From CAZSHX01 sp964606895 (lineage in GTDB: Bacteria > Bacteroidota > Ignavibacteria > Kapaibacteriales > UBA2268), in contig CAZSHX010000053.1 in NCBI GenBank assembly GCA_964606895.1, positions 1 to 32,848 of the forward strand: 32,848 nt of DNA, in the 5' to 3' direction. The position numbers and the translations under genes were made by a program. Every line of letters starts with the position of its first letter. Position 1 is the first letter of the stretch. The notes under the pieces were generated by a model, which worked only from the letters and a program-made list of their open reading frames with translations, had not been told where the DNA came from and ran no database searches. Shown here in pieces: positions 7,319-17,600 of this stretch.

Positions 7319-7918
7319 TCACCCGACTATATCGCTTTTCAGAACGTTCTTCAATGTGTTTTGTAGTAGAATGTGCGCATCCTTTAAAACGGGATAGTCG
7401 TGTCCGGGATAGAGAGTATTGACTTTTAACTTGACAAGTTTTTCCAATGCCTCAACATATTTTGCATTGTAACTTCCGCCGGGAGTTCTTATATTTACCG
7501 GTGTATCACCCGAAAACAAAGTTGACTCCTCCTCGCAGTAAATACAAATCGAATCGTTAGAATGCCCTGGCGTATTGAAGATAACTGCTTGCTTGTCGCC
7601 GATTTGAAGTTCCAGTCCGTCCATTGTTATGAAATCAGTAAACTTCAAATGAGCATGAGAAAATACTGTCGGGTTGTATTCCTTTTTAATATGAACCAAA
7701 CCTCCGGCATGGTCGAAATGTTCATGGGTTATAATCACTTGTTCCACACGCTTTTTCCCAAAACCCGTGGATGTGGCTTTTAGTTCTTCAATAATAAAAC
7801 CATCAGTACCAACATCAATAAGAGTGTTGATATCCTCAATTTTATTCCAGTCGCCCCGCACAAGATATACATTGCATGAGTAAACCAAAGGATTATTTTT
7901 TAGCAGAGAAACTCGCAT
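7319..7918 (-). CDS. Metallo-beta-lactamase fold hydrolase, 199 aa
   Basis: Cytoplasmic MBL-fold hydrolase of glyoxalase II-like size. The metal site is complete: THEHFDHAGG (HxHxDH), TPGHSNDS, SGDTP and YPGHDYP. The family binds two metal ions and hydrolyses thioesters, esters or lactones. The N-terminal NVYLVRGD and LIDVGTD match the usual first strands. It lies 5 bp from the CheR-like gene and 13 bp from the alpha/beta hydrolase, so it is certainly in an operon. No partner reveals the substrate. Confidence 0.9.
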   Translation of the reverse strand: MRVSLLKNNPLVYSCNVYLVRGDWNKIEDINTLIDVGTDGFIIEELKATSTGFGKKRVEQVIITHEHFDHAGGLVHIKKEYNPTVFSHAHLKFTDFITMDGLELQIGDKQAVIFNTPGHSNDSICIYCEEESTLFSGDTPVNIRTPGGSYNAKYVEALEKLVKLKVNTLYPGHDYPVLKDAHILLQNTLKNVLKSDIVG

Positions 7919-7923
7919 TTCAA

Positions 7924-8526
7924 CTAAATCTTCCGGTAAATATTCGCATCTCCGGTAATTTTTTCAAATTGAGATCTATTTTCTTCGGGCAGTTCCTGTG
8001 TCTGCTCGGTTACCAATAATCCTTTCTCCGCCAGAACGCTGTGAAACATTGAAAATACCTTAACTCTTTCAGCCTGTTGGAAATGGAGCAAAACATTTTT
8101 GCATATTATAAGATTGTAACCAGTATCAAAGGGTTTGAATGTCAGCAAATCATGCTTGATGAATTTTATTCGATTTAAAATATTATCAGTTAATTTGCAA
8201 TTATTTGAGTTTTCAACTTTAGCAAAATACTTTTCAAATATATCTTTGGGAATCCTGACTAATTCATTTTCGGGATATTCACCTTTTAAGATAATATTGC
8301 CGAATGTGTCTGTTTCGTCAATGTCGGATGCATCAACCTGCACTTTTTTAAATGAGAAGTAACCCATTTTTTCTGCTAAAAGGATTGCAAATGTGTAAGG
8401 TTCAGGACCCATCGCACAGCCTGCGTCCCAAACTTTAATATTTCTCTGTCCGTCAATATTTTCAAGTAGAAATTTAGCGGCTTGTTCCAATGAGTGACTG
8501 TCGCGAAAAAAGAATGTGAATGCCAT
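7924..8526 (-). CDS. CheR-like SAM-dependent methyltransferase, catalytic domain only, 200 aa
   Basis: It matches the C-terminal SAM-binding domain of CheR: FFFRDSHSLEQ, the SAM loop VWDAGCAMGPEPYTFAILL (typical CheR has AGCSTGEEPYS), and the later CKNVLLHF and LAEKGLLV. CheR methylates glutamates of chemoreceptors. This protein lacks the N-terminal helical domain that normally precedes FFR and is about 200 rather than 270 aa. ATG lies just 4 bp after the upstream T9SS gene, with no room for a longer start in this arrangement. No receptor, CheB or other chemotaxis gene is present nearby, so its substrate may be something else. Second gene of the four-gene operon. Confidence 0.85.
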   Translation of the reverse strand: MAFTFFFRDSHSLEQAAKFLLENIDGQRNIKVWDAGCAMGPEPYTFAILLAEKMGYFSFKKVQVDASDIDETDTFGNIILKGEYPENELVRIPKDIFEKYFAKVENSNNCKLTDNILNRIKFIKHDLLTFKPFDTGYNLIICKNVLLHFQQAERVKVFSMFHSVLAEKGLLVTEQTQELPEENRSQFEKITGDANIYRKI

Positions 8527-8530
8527 AGAA

Positions 8531-10324
8531 TTATTTCTTAATTAATTTAACAACTTTATAAATGTTCTCGCCTGATATTTTACATGTATATATACCGGGA
8601 GATAAATCACTGATTTGTAACGTAACAACGTTCTTTCCAATGCTCAATCCGTTGAAATTGAATTTCTTTACCTGATTTCCCAGTACATCGGTAACAGCTA
8701 TTGATATATTTTGCGGTTGATTCAAATTGATTGAAAGATTACAATTTTGCTCAACAGGATTTGGATATAAATCAAAATCATTTTCTGTATTGAAATCTTC
8801 TACACCATCAATTGCATCAAATTTTCTTAGAATCAAACATTCAGAAGGTTTAACCGAAATCGAACCTTTGAATGGCACATAATTTATAGATTGAGGCTTA
8901 ATTGTCCCATCGTCGTTAATTTCTCCCCCACCTGATGTTTTAATATAAGTCCATCCTTCGCCGTAGGGGTTATAGTCAAATGCGGTATCGGAAGTATTAC
9001 AGACCACAGCTCCGGAATCATACACTCTTTTCCATAAAGCGGCGTTGCCTTCTCCCTTAACAATCATTTCGCCGAATGTTTCGGGAAGTGTTACATATCT
9101 TCCTAAATCAATCTCATATTCGGGATACCATTCTACTTTGCCGGTGTTAATAATATTCATAAATGTAACATCATTTTTAATAAGCATCTGCATGGCTGTC
9201 CGGCGAAGTCTTTCTTCAGGTGTAGAGGCAGAAAACTGAGTAATTAGAATTTTATTTCGCTGTGTAAGATGACGAAAACCTCTTTCAAGGCTCAAATACA
9301 TATCTGAACCTCTATATCCGCCAAAATTTTCCATCATAGCTCCGTCAACAGTTTCACCCAATCCGTTTCCTTGTAGCCATACCGGATCGTAAACTGTCGT
9401 TGCCATCTGGTCAACATTCGGAATGATTAAATATATTTCGGGATCTTGATGATATAAAGAATATATATTTTGGAAATACTGCCTGAACGAACCATTCATC
9501 CAAAGTGCAAAAGCATTTCTGTCCGTTATTTCGATTCCTGCATTTGTTGGTTTGTGCGGCAATTCCCACCAGTTGAAATTACCCGGTGCCGGATTTGATG
9601 ATTTTGGATTATACAGACTAACATTTGTTTCAACACTTACATCAAAAAAACAACCTTCGTTTTCCGAATCAAACATCCAGCCCAAAGTGGTTGCTGTAAC
9701 ATATTCAGCCCAGTTTTTGTCGTTCAAATTCATCAGCCAGTACGGGTCCTGATGCCAGACGCGGTGAGCGGAATCGTTCGCATCGAAATGCTGAAACATA
9801 TTTTCATACACTACAGGTGTCATATTCTGCGAATTTACCCATGGAACGAAGTATTCAAGCCATTCAGAAACATAACCGTTGCCTGCAACTATCCCAATGT
9901 AACCGGAACCTGAATTCGTTTTCGGGTCCGGGCAATCATCATTCTTTTCGGGATTCAATCCTGCACCAAGATGATAAGTCAGACAAAGAAAGTTTGCATT
10001 GAAATTTCTGAAAAGGCTAACCTGTTCCTGATAAATTTTCTGTGTACCAATATAATTTTTAGCGGCAAATTCAATTTTACCGTTTGTCACACCGCCGGGT
10101 ATAATTTGGTCTGCCCAAATCAGATTATACCTTCTTGAGGAAGGAATGAACCTGCTGTTTTGCAATTTAATTTTTGAAAATGACGATGCCGGTTTCAAAC
10201 CGCCCGGAGGCCATGTCTGAATCTGTGCGGCAGTTTCATTGCCAATAAATAGGAATCCGGCTAAAAGCAGAATTACTCCCTTTTGCATTAATGATTTTCT
10301 ATAAATCCGGAAACAATTTTTCAT
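8531..10324 (-). CDS. T9SS-exported putative glycoside hydrolase (GHL15-like TIM barrel), 597 aa
   Basis: A signal peptide (LMQKGVILLLAGFLFIGNET, cut near AAAQ) is followed by about 480 residues that read as a TIM barrel: NLIWADQI, NANFLCLTYHLGAG, VVYENMFQHFD, HQDPYWLMNL, GWMFDSENEGCFFDVSVE, YLIIPNVDQM, VDGAMMENFGG, KILITQFSA. Acidic candidates for catalysis are the Asp of FFDVS and the Glu of MMENF. The overall look (putative glycoside hydrolase next to secreted modules) recalls the GHL15 family, but this is recognition without a search. The last 80 residues are a T9SS sorting domain (FDLYPNPVEQNCNLSI to GIYTCKISG). First gene of the operon with the CheR-like, MBL and alpha/beta hydrolase genes. 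A second start at Met13 is possible. Confidence 0.75.
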   Translation of the reverse strand: MKNCFRIYRKSLMQKGVILLLAGFLFIGNETAAQIQTWPPGGLKPASSFSKIKLQNSRFIPSSRRYNLIWADQIIPGGVTNGKIEFAAKNYIGTQKIYQEQVSLFRNFNANFLCLTYHLGAGLNPEKNDDCPDPKTNSGSGYIGIVAGNGYVSEWLEYFVPWVNSQNMTPVVYENMFQHFDANDSAHRVWHQDPYWLMNLNDKNWAEYVTATTLGWMFDSENEGCFFDVSVETNVSLYNPKSSNPAPGNFNWWELPHKPTNAGIEITDRNAFALWMNGSFRQYFQNIYSLYHQDPEIYLIIPNVDQMATTVYDPVWLQGNGLGETVDGAMMENFGGYRGSDMYLSLERGFRHLTQRNKILITQFSASTPEERLRRTAMQMLIKNDVTFMNIINTGKVEWYPEYEIDLGRYVTLPETFGEMIVKGEGNAALWKRVYDSGAVVCNTSDTAFDYNPYGEGWTYIKTSGGGEINDDGTIKPQSINYVPFKGSISVKPSECLILRKFDAIDGVEDFNTENDFDLYPNPVEQNCNLSINLNQPQNISIAVTDVLGNQVKKFNFNGLSIGKNVVTLQISDLSPGIYTCKISGENIYKVVKLIKK

Positions 10325-10536
10325 TTCTTTAATCCAAAATATTTTACTGTTTACAAAACATTCAATATAACAAAAAAATCAAAGATTGCATTGGTTTTTT
10401 AACATTAATTTCAATAAATATTCAAAATTTAGGCATTTAATTGTAAACTAAATTCCAAACAAGCAATTAAAAAATATTCTGGTTCGTCATAGAGTTCTAA
10501 ATTGGTTTAATTGATTAATATCATTAGGATTTTTTG

Positions 10537-12573
10537 ATGGCGGAAAATAGCGACAAAGATAATAAAGACTTAAAACAGGGCGGACCTTTCAAAGATTTCA
10601 AAAAACCCGCTGGCGGGTGGAGTGGAAACGATAATCCACAAATAAAATTTATGCGTAATATTTTTGTTTGGATTTTGCTTTTCGGCGGTATTGTTACTGT
10701 TTACATGATGATGCAGGGCAATCAGAAACCCGAATGGCCTCTTGCATATACGAAATATCAGCAATTGATGAATGAAAGCATGATTAAATCGGCAACTATT
10801 ACCAAATCTTCACTGAATGACTATGAATTTCACGGTGAACTGAAACAACCCGCAAAGTTGAACATCGAAGGCAGAATGAGAGAAATCAGGTACTTCGTCA
10901 CTCGTCTTGGTGTGGTTGATTCAAAAACCGAAGAAGTTTGGGCAGGCAAAGGAATATATTTTACTTACGAATCTGCCGATAATCCATGGTGGGGTGCATT
11001 AATGTCTTTGCTCCCATGGGTGCTTCTCATTGCAATTTATGTATTTTTTATGCGTAGAATGCAAATGGGCGGTGGCGGAGGAAAAGGGCTTTTCTCATTT
11101 GGGAAATCCAAAGCTAAATTAATCAACGAAAACAGCAGTAATAAAATTACTTTTCAGGATGTTGCCGGTGTTGACGAAGCTAAATACGAATTAAATGAAA
11201 TTATAGATTTTCTTAAAGAGCCTGCGAAATTCCAGCGTCTTGGAGGAAAAATCCCTCGCGGCGTGCTTTTGCTGGGACCTCCGGGAACAGGTAAAACACT
11301 TCTTGCCAGGGCAGTTGCCGGCGAAGCAAATGTTCCTTTCTTCTCGATTTCAGGTGCCGATTTTGTTGAAATGTTTGTCGGTGTCGGTGCAAGCCGCGTA
11401 AGAGATTTATTCGAACAAGCTAAGAAAAATGCACCTTGCATTGTTTTCATTGACGAAATTGATGCTGTCGGTCGTCATCGCGGTGCCGGTTTGGGCGGAG
11501 GTCACGACGAGCGCGAGCAGACACTCAACCAGCTTTTGGTTGAAATGGACGGCTTCGAACAAAACAGCAGTACAATTATTATTGCCGCAACTAACAGACC
11601 TGACGTTCTCGACCCTGCTCTGCTTCGCCCCGGAAGATTCGACAGACAGGTTGTTGTGGACAGACCTGACGTTAAAGGAAGAGAAGGCATTTTCATAGTT
11701 CATACCAAAAAATTACCTTTGGGCGACGATGTCAATATTGAAGTTCTTGCAAAAGGGACTCCGGGACTTTCGGGAGCAGACATTGCCAATGTTGTTAACG
11801 AAGCGGCTCTTTTTGCCGCACGCAGAAACAGCGACAAAGTTACGATGTACGATTTCGAAAATGCGAAAGATAAAGTTTTGATGGGAATTGAACGCAAGAG
11901 CCTTGTTATTTCCGACAAAGAAAAGGAAATGACTGCTTATCACGAAATGGGACATGCTCTTGTCGGTACCTTTATCCTGAACTCTGACCCTGTTCATAAG
12001 GTTACTATCATCCCACGCGGAAGAGCTCTCGGACTTACTTCCTATCTGCCTAACGAAGATTCTCATTCGCTTGCAAAGGATTACATCGAAACAAGAATTA
12101 TTACTCTTATGGCTGGCAGAGCGGCGGAAAAGATTATTTTTGACAATCTTACCACCGGTGCATCAAACGATTTGGAAAGAGCAACTATGCTTGCACGTAA
12201 AATGGTTTGTGACTGGGGTATGAGCGATGCAATCGGACCTGTAACTTTTGCAAATAAGCATGACGAAGTTTTCCTCGGTCGCGAAATTTCTCAGCCCAGA
12301 GACCACAGCGAGCATACGGCACAAGTTATTGACGGCGAAGTTCGTAAGATTCTTACAGAATCATATTCTTCAGCTGAGAGGATTTTAAGGGACAATATTG
12401 AGCTTTTGCACAAAACTTCAAAAATTCTGCTCGAAAGAGAAACACTCGAGGGTGAAGAGCTGAATATGATTATTCGCGGCGAGGAACTTCCACCGATTAA
12501 TCTTCATAAGCTGAATGCTTTGCGTTCGATGAACGTCACTGTCGAGCCGAATCCGGCAGGCAAAACTGATTAA
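10537..12573 (+). CDS. ATP-dependent zinc metalloprotease FtsH, 678 aa
   Basis: Inner-membrane AAA+ protease for quality control of membrane and some soluble proteins. Order: two membrane segments (about residues 43-61 and 150-170) around a periplasmic domain; Gly-rich linker; AAA domain with Walker A GPPGTGKT (247-254), Walker B IDEID and the NRPDVLDPALLRPGRFDRQ stretch; M41 protease domain with HEMGH (H469, E470, H473) and third ligand D545 in SNDLERAT. The site is HEMGH rather than the common HEAGH; the ligands are unaffected. A TTG at 10534 extends the frame by one codon, but AGGA lies 8 nt before the ATG at 10537. Monocistronic, ending at a strong terminator. Confidence 0.98.
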   Translation: MAENSDKDNKDLKQGGPFKDFKKPAGGWSGNDNPQIKFMRNIFVWILLFGGIVTVYMMMQGNQKPEWPLAYTKYQQLMNESMIKSATITKSSLNDYEFHGELKQPAKLNIEGRMREIRYFVTRLGVVDSKTEEVWAGKGIYFTYESADNPWWGALMSLLPWVLLIAIYVFFMRRMQMGGGGGKGLFSFGKSKAKLINENSSNKITFQDVAGVDEAKYELNEIIDFLKEPAKFQRLGGKIPRGVLLLGPPGTGKTLLARAVAGEANVPFFSISGADFVEMFVGVGASRVRDLFEQAKKNAPCIVFIDEIDAVGRHRGAGLGGGHDEREQTLNQLLVEMDGFEQNSSTIIIAATNRPDVLDPALLRPGRFDRQVVVDRPDVKGREGIFIVHTKKLPLGDDVNIEVLAKGTPGLSGADIANVVNEAALFAARRNSDKVTMYDFENAKDKVLMGIERKSLVISDKEKEMTAYHEMGHALVGTFILNSDPVHKVTIIPRGRALGLTSYLPNEDSHSLAKDYIETRIITLMAGRAAEKIIFDNLTTGASNDLERATMLARKMVCDWGMSDAIGPVTFANKHDEVFLGREISQPRDHSEHTAQVIDGEVRKILTESYSSAERILRDNIELLHKTSKILLERETLEGEELNMIIRGEELPPINLHKLNALRSMNVTVEPNPAGKTD

Positions 12574-12600
12574 AAAACACATAAAAAATGGATAGTTTTA

Positions 12601-12635
12601 AAAAGTCCAATACGGTGACAGTATTGGACTTTTTT
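12601..12635 (+). terminator. Rho-independent terminator of ftsH
   Basis: AAAAGTCCAATAC, a 7-base loop and GTATTGGACTTTTTT form a perfect 12-bp stem ending in six T, about 28 bp after the ftsH stop. The A run on the other side makes it possibly bidirectional. Confidence 0.93.
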
Positions 12636-12927
12636 ATTATAGAAACACATTATATTTGTTGAGATGGTTGCTCGTCTATCTTGTATAATTCATTAACTGC
12701 ATCAATCAAACCAATAATGGATAAATCCATGTATTCCAATAAATCCTACCTTAGAACCAATCTAAAAATTCACCCTATTGCTTGTCCTGGGTAATAATTA
12801 ATTTAGGTTTTCCTAACTTTATTTTCTTGAATATTTGGAATAATACTTTGATTTTAATGCAATTATACTTATCTTTTAATATTAAAAATGTAACATATTT
12901 AAATCAAATTATTAAAAGGTTTTGTAT
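12636..12927. other. Gene-free stretch between ftsH and the propeller protein
   Basis: No real gene is supported. TATATTTG at 12651 matches the Bacteroidota -7 element, but no TTG lies at the right distance. On the minus strand, 12650-12730 opens a 26-codon frame (MDLSIIGLIDAVNELYKIDE and six more residues) that reads like protein but has no neighbour or ribosome site; it may be a gene fragment. Confidence 0.4.
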
Positions 12928-14478
12928 ATGAAGAATATTATCAAAGTATCTTGCGAATCATTAGAATTTTATTCCAAAGTAATGAAGTCCAACAAATGGA
13001 AGAAAATATCAATCTCAAGTCTTATTAAATCATTCCTTTCGATTGCAATTCTGATTTGTTGTTATACCTCTTCATTCTCCCGTGTTCCGGCAGATACAAA
13101 CTGGAGAAATGTTTTTAATGAAGTGTGGCGGGCATGGCCAGCACCAAATCTCGTCTTTGTTGATAGTTCCGGAATGTATATTGGTGGCTCAACTATTATA
13201 AGTGAAGACACCCTTAGGGGACTTGCGAAATGGGACGGTACAAAATGGAGTGCCTTACGCGATTCAAAAGGTATTGATGGTACAAATGGTATTCCGTACT
13301 GTTTGACGGGCGGAAATAACTTTATATTTGTTGCCGGATTTTTCGATAGTGCAGGGTCGGTTCCGGCAAGAAACATTGCTTTTTGGGATGGCTTTAACTG
13401 GCATTCTTTAGGTTCTGGAATAAATGGATACGTATCAGCAATTGCAGTTAGAAATGGAATATTATATGCTGGGGGGAATTTTGATTCAGCAGGTTCCGTA
13501 CGGGCATTAAACATCGCAAAATGGGACGGCTCTTCTTGGTCTGCACTGGGCAACGGATTGTACGGATATAGAGATGAAAATAGTGAAGATGTTTCAACTG
13601 TTAATGCCATTACCTTCGACTCTAATGGTAATCTTTATGCCGGAGGAAGTTTCGATTCAGCAGGAACTATTAAAGTAAATAATATCGCTGTATGGAACGA
13701 CACAGCTTGGGCTTCACTCGGATTAGGGATTGAGGGTGACCAATCAAGCTCTTCTTTCCTTAATTCATTAGCATATTGTAATAATTTCCTTTACGCCGGG
13801 GGAGATTTCTATACTGCCGGCGGGGACAGTATTTATGGAATTGCAAGATGGAACGGAACTGTTTGGAGTACCCTTGGCGGATTAAAGGATGAATATGACA
13901 ATTCAGCAGGTATTTTTAATTCATTTTCGGTTTCCGGAAATGACGTTTATGTAGCAGGCAGTTTTACACAAATTGATACCGTTCAAGTAAATAATATCGC
14001 AAGGTGGCGAAATGAACAGTGGGAGCCTCTCGGAAGTGGTATTGGCTCGTCGGCTTCTCATTGGGTTGATGGTATATCAACATATAACAATGTTCTAATT
14101 GCAGTTGGTTTTTTCATGTCAACAGGTGATACAATTTTTAGTCCTCATTTTGGCTTCTGGTGTGAAAACCCAATTCCGGAACCTATGTTTTCGGATGTTG
14201 TGCATCAGCAAACCGCGATTACAATAAGCAGTATTGTATATCCAAATCCTTCTTCGCAGGTTATAAAAATAAAATATTCGATACAGGAATCCGGTACTGA
14301 TATTGTCAGCATCATAGACAGCAAAGGGGTAGCCATAAAAGAACTGTACTCAGGAATGCAAGAAGCAGGTGAACATGAATATTCATGGGATTCAGCGAGC
14401 TTTACAAATGGGTTATATTTTTGCATTGTTACCCATAATGGGAAAAGGCTGTATCAGAAAATTATCATAAGCAAATGA
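12928..14478 (+). CDS. T9SS-exported beta-propeller protein, 516 aa
   Basis: After an unusually long N-terminal region, a hydrophobic signal segment (SLIKSFLSIAILICCYTSSF) precedes a propeller of about five to six repeats of roughly 60 residues. Each reads NIA(K/F/V/R)W(D/N)...W..LG.G, then a strand and (L/V)Y(A/V)(G)G.F..AG (for example AKWDGSSWSALGNG and LYAGGSFDSAG). The repeats resemble kelch or delta-60-type secreted propellers. The C-terminus is a T9SS sorting domain of the FlgD-Ig-like kind (SSIVYPNPSSQVIKIKYSI to GLYFCIVTHNGKRLYQKII). The ATG at 12928 follows AAAAGG; a TTG at 12922 in frame is less likely, and Met20 could also be the true start since it sits closer to the signal segment. 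Ligand unknown. Confidence 0.85.
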   Translation: MKNIIKVSCESLEFYSKVMKSNKWKKISISSLIKSFLSIAILICCYTSSFSRVPADTNWRNVFNEVWRAWPAPNLVFVDSSGMYIGGSTIISEDTLRGLAKWDGTKWSALRDSKGIDGTNGIPYCLTGGNNFIFVAGFFDSAGSVPARNIAFWDGFNWHSLGSGINGYVSAIAVRNGILYAGGNFDSAGSVRALNIAKWDGSSWSALGNGLYGYRDENSEDVSTVNAITFDSNGNLYAGGSFDSAGTIKVNNIAVWNDTAWASLGLGIEGDQSSSSFLNSLAYCNNFLYAGGDFYTAGGDSIYGIARWNGTVWSTLGGLKDEYDNSAGIFNSFSVSGNDVYVAGSFTQIDTVQVNNIARWRNEQWEPLGSGIGSSASHWVDGISTYNNVLIAVGFFMSTGDTIFSPHFGFWCENPIPEPMFSDVVHQQTAITISSIVYPNPSSQVIKIKYSIQESGTDIVSIIDSKGVAIKELYSGMQEAGEHEYSWDSASFTNGLYFCIVTHNGKRLYQKIIISK

Positions 14479-14658
14479 CATGAAAGATGCGTATTTTAAC
14501 CTATAATAATCAATTTCCTGCATTCGTTTCATTTTAAGTGAAATATACTTTTTTGATTAAACAGTGAGATTGAAATGAAAATAAACCGTTGAATTTATTT
14601 AAAATTTCATATTTTAATAGTGTGCAAAATCGCATAACAGAAACTTTTTGGAGTCATT

Positions 14659-17600
14659 ATGAGAAATGTTAAATTTTTTTCCGTAATCACCTGTTTGGTG
14701 TTGGCTTTTATTCTTGCTTTTTCAGCCGTCCATGCAACTGAAAGGATTAAAGGTCCCGATGGAAATTTCATAAGTCAGGTGGAAGTATTTAATGAAAAGG
14801 GAGTTGACTACAAACTCTTAACCACGAATTACGTCGTTTATTCTTCGCATTTCATTCCTGCAACTGGTTGGAGCAAAGCAAAAAAATTATTTACATTTTC
14901 CTCAGAGGGCGGTTCCATTACAGATATGACTTTGAAAAACAGAGAAACCGGAAATGTTCGCCATTGCTATATAATGCTGAATGACGGTACTGTTTATGAG
15001 TTTACTTTTGATGTCGTTACTGATATATTCGGAGAAAATCCTGCGATAGAAAAACCTTCAACTGAAATATTGAATTATTCATCCATAAAAATTCTTGTAT
15101 CTTCATCTTACTACCTTAATGCAAGTGGTCGTCTATTTATCAACAAACGAGACGGTAAAGGGTGGATTCGTGATTCAGTATTTAGTTCCAAAAACATAAC
15201 TTCATTTTGTCTCGATAAAGACGATGTCTTGTTTCTTGCGTCCTCAAGAATTTTTAAACAGTCATCAGAAATTGGGCAATTTGAGAAGATAAATTCAATT
15301 GATACCTCAAGTAGTTTCATTACAATTTATTATAGTCCTGACGATATATTATATGCTCATAATCAACTCGGTAATTTATTTTATTCCGCTGACGGCGGTA
15401 TCACATGGACGGCAGAACAAGAGAATCTAAAAATTCAAATTGCTAAAATATCAAAGGATGCAAAAGGAACCATCTATGCTTATGGAAATTCCGGGAATAT
15501 GAATTCGCTATATAGAAAGCAATCAGGAGGTTCATGGGAAAAGATAGACACAAACTTACTGCATAGTACGGGGTACAAGTTAGACTATTGCTACGACTTT
15601 GGCTGTATCAACACCCTTGAATTGGAAACGAGGTATGGTTCTTTCTCGTCTTACGACATGGGCGAAACATGGGTTGAGTCAAATTCGGGTATTGACGCTG
15701 AATCAATTGCTTCCGGACTATTCCTCAAGAACGGAACTATGGTAGCGACCACGGATGCAGGCATTTTTAAAAGGACTTCATTAGTTTCAGACTGGGTGAA
15801 AATCTATCCTAAATCTGGTAACCCACAGACTAATTTAAAAATATGCAAAGATGGTATTGACAATCTATATCTTGCTAATGCCGCCAGTTCATCCGGTTTT
15901 ATTGTCTATAAGAGTACTGATGAAGGTGAGTCTTGGAATCCCGACACACTTGGTGTATATGTACTTCCACAGAAAAATTCAGTGAGTCCTATTTTTTACG
16001 TTGACCAAAACGGTGGTCAGCATGTTGCATACAGGAGTGTTAATTCAAAATCAACAATGATAGCATATTCAAGGACACCAACAACGCCCTGGGGTTTGGA
16101 TACTAATGGGTTTAATTTGGGAGGTTTATGGTTGATCAGCACTTCTGTGGGAGCATTCGGCTCTGACAACAAATATTTATATTTTTCAGGTTATTATTCT
16201 ACAAATTCAGATCACTTTTACGTTGTATTTAAAAGGGATATAGGTGGCACCGATTGGACTTTGGATACTGCAGGAACAAATAATATAATGGTTTCTCGTT
16301 TTTTAGCTGATAAAAATGATATAATGCACTCAGGAATCATTAATAATAAAGGGAATTATGATATTCTAAAACACGAAGAAAAAAATTGGAAAGCCTTGAA
16401 TCTCCAAGTGCCAATTAATTATAATTTCATGACAACTTTTGGATTTGACTCCTCAAATACTTTGTTTACAGCCTATAGAATTACGAGCAGTCTGAATTTC
16501 AAAGAAAGTCTTTATGCAACCTCCGATGATGGTAAAACTTGGCTGACCGGCGGAATGGGAAAAAAGTATATAAATGAAATAGCAGTATGGAAAGATTCAG
16601 TTTATGCTTTTTCGAACAGTGGGATTTATCTGGTGACAACAAAACCTGCAAAGTTTCCAAAATTGAAATTAGATATTGATTCTATTAATTTTGGTAAGCT
16701 TCCGACTTACAAACAGAAAGATACAACTATAAGCATATCAAACATCGGTGAAGACACTTTATTTTTATCGAGATATACTACTTCTGAAGTATTTTTTATG
16801 AAAGAGGATAAAGTAGTGATTCCTCCCGGCGAAACAAAAAATCTGAATTTCTATTTCAAACCATTGTATATCGAAAAAGAAATATCGTTTTATGAAATTA
16901 TAAGCAATGACTTTACCCGATACATTATTCTTACGGGAGAAGGCATTTTAACCGACAGCTCTGCAAAATATGTTTTAAATAAAGACACGGTGGACTTTGG
17001 AACAGTGGCAACAACTACTCAAAAAGATACTACATTTGTTATTCATAACACGGGTTTAGACACACTTCATGTTAACAGTGTAGGTTCTTATGCAAGCGGA
17101 ATTGGTTCTTTGCAAAGCAAATTTAAGGTGCCTCCCGGAGGAAAATATCTTGATACAATTCGATTTAAACCTACATCGAATGGATTAATAAAAGGATATT
17201 TAGTTATAAGAAGCAATATTTTGCCTGATACTATCTTTGTGAAAGGTACCGGCTGGACAAAGCCAAAACCGAAATTGCAATTCTCCAAGCCGTTGATTGA
17301 TTTCGGCAATGTTACGGTAGGTAGTGTTAAGGATACTTTTTTTCTGATTTCTAATACTTCAGCAGATTCGATTCAAATATCTGATTTCGTGAGTTCATCA
17401 AATTGTTTTTCGATTACTCCTTCAAAAATGAAGATGAAACCAACTACAAATATGATTTTTTATCCTGAGTTTCGTCCGACAGAAATCAAATCCTACGAAG
17501 CATTCTTCGAAATTATAGCGAATGACCTGCCCGATACCATTTTCGTGAAGGGTGCAGGAGTTAAAGGAACGGGAATTATTGAAAATAGTACTGGGAATGA

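Noticed and set aside
13062..13610. 182-codon open frame on the minus strand
   Set aside because: It is the shadow of the propeller repeats at 12928-14478; Pro/Ser/Phe-rich with no domain, and the plus-strand gene is well supported.
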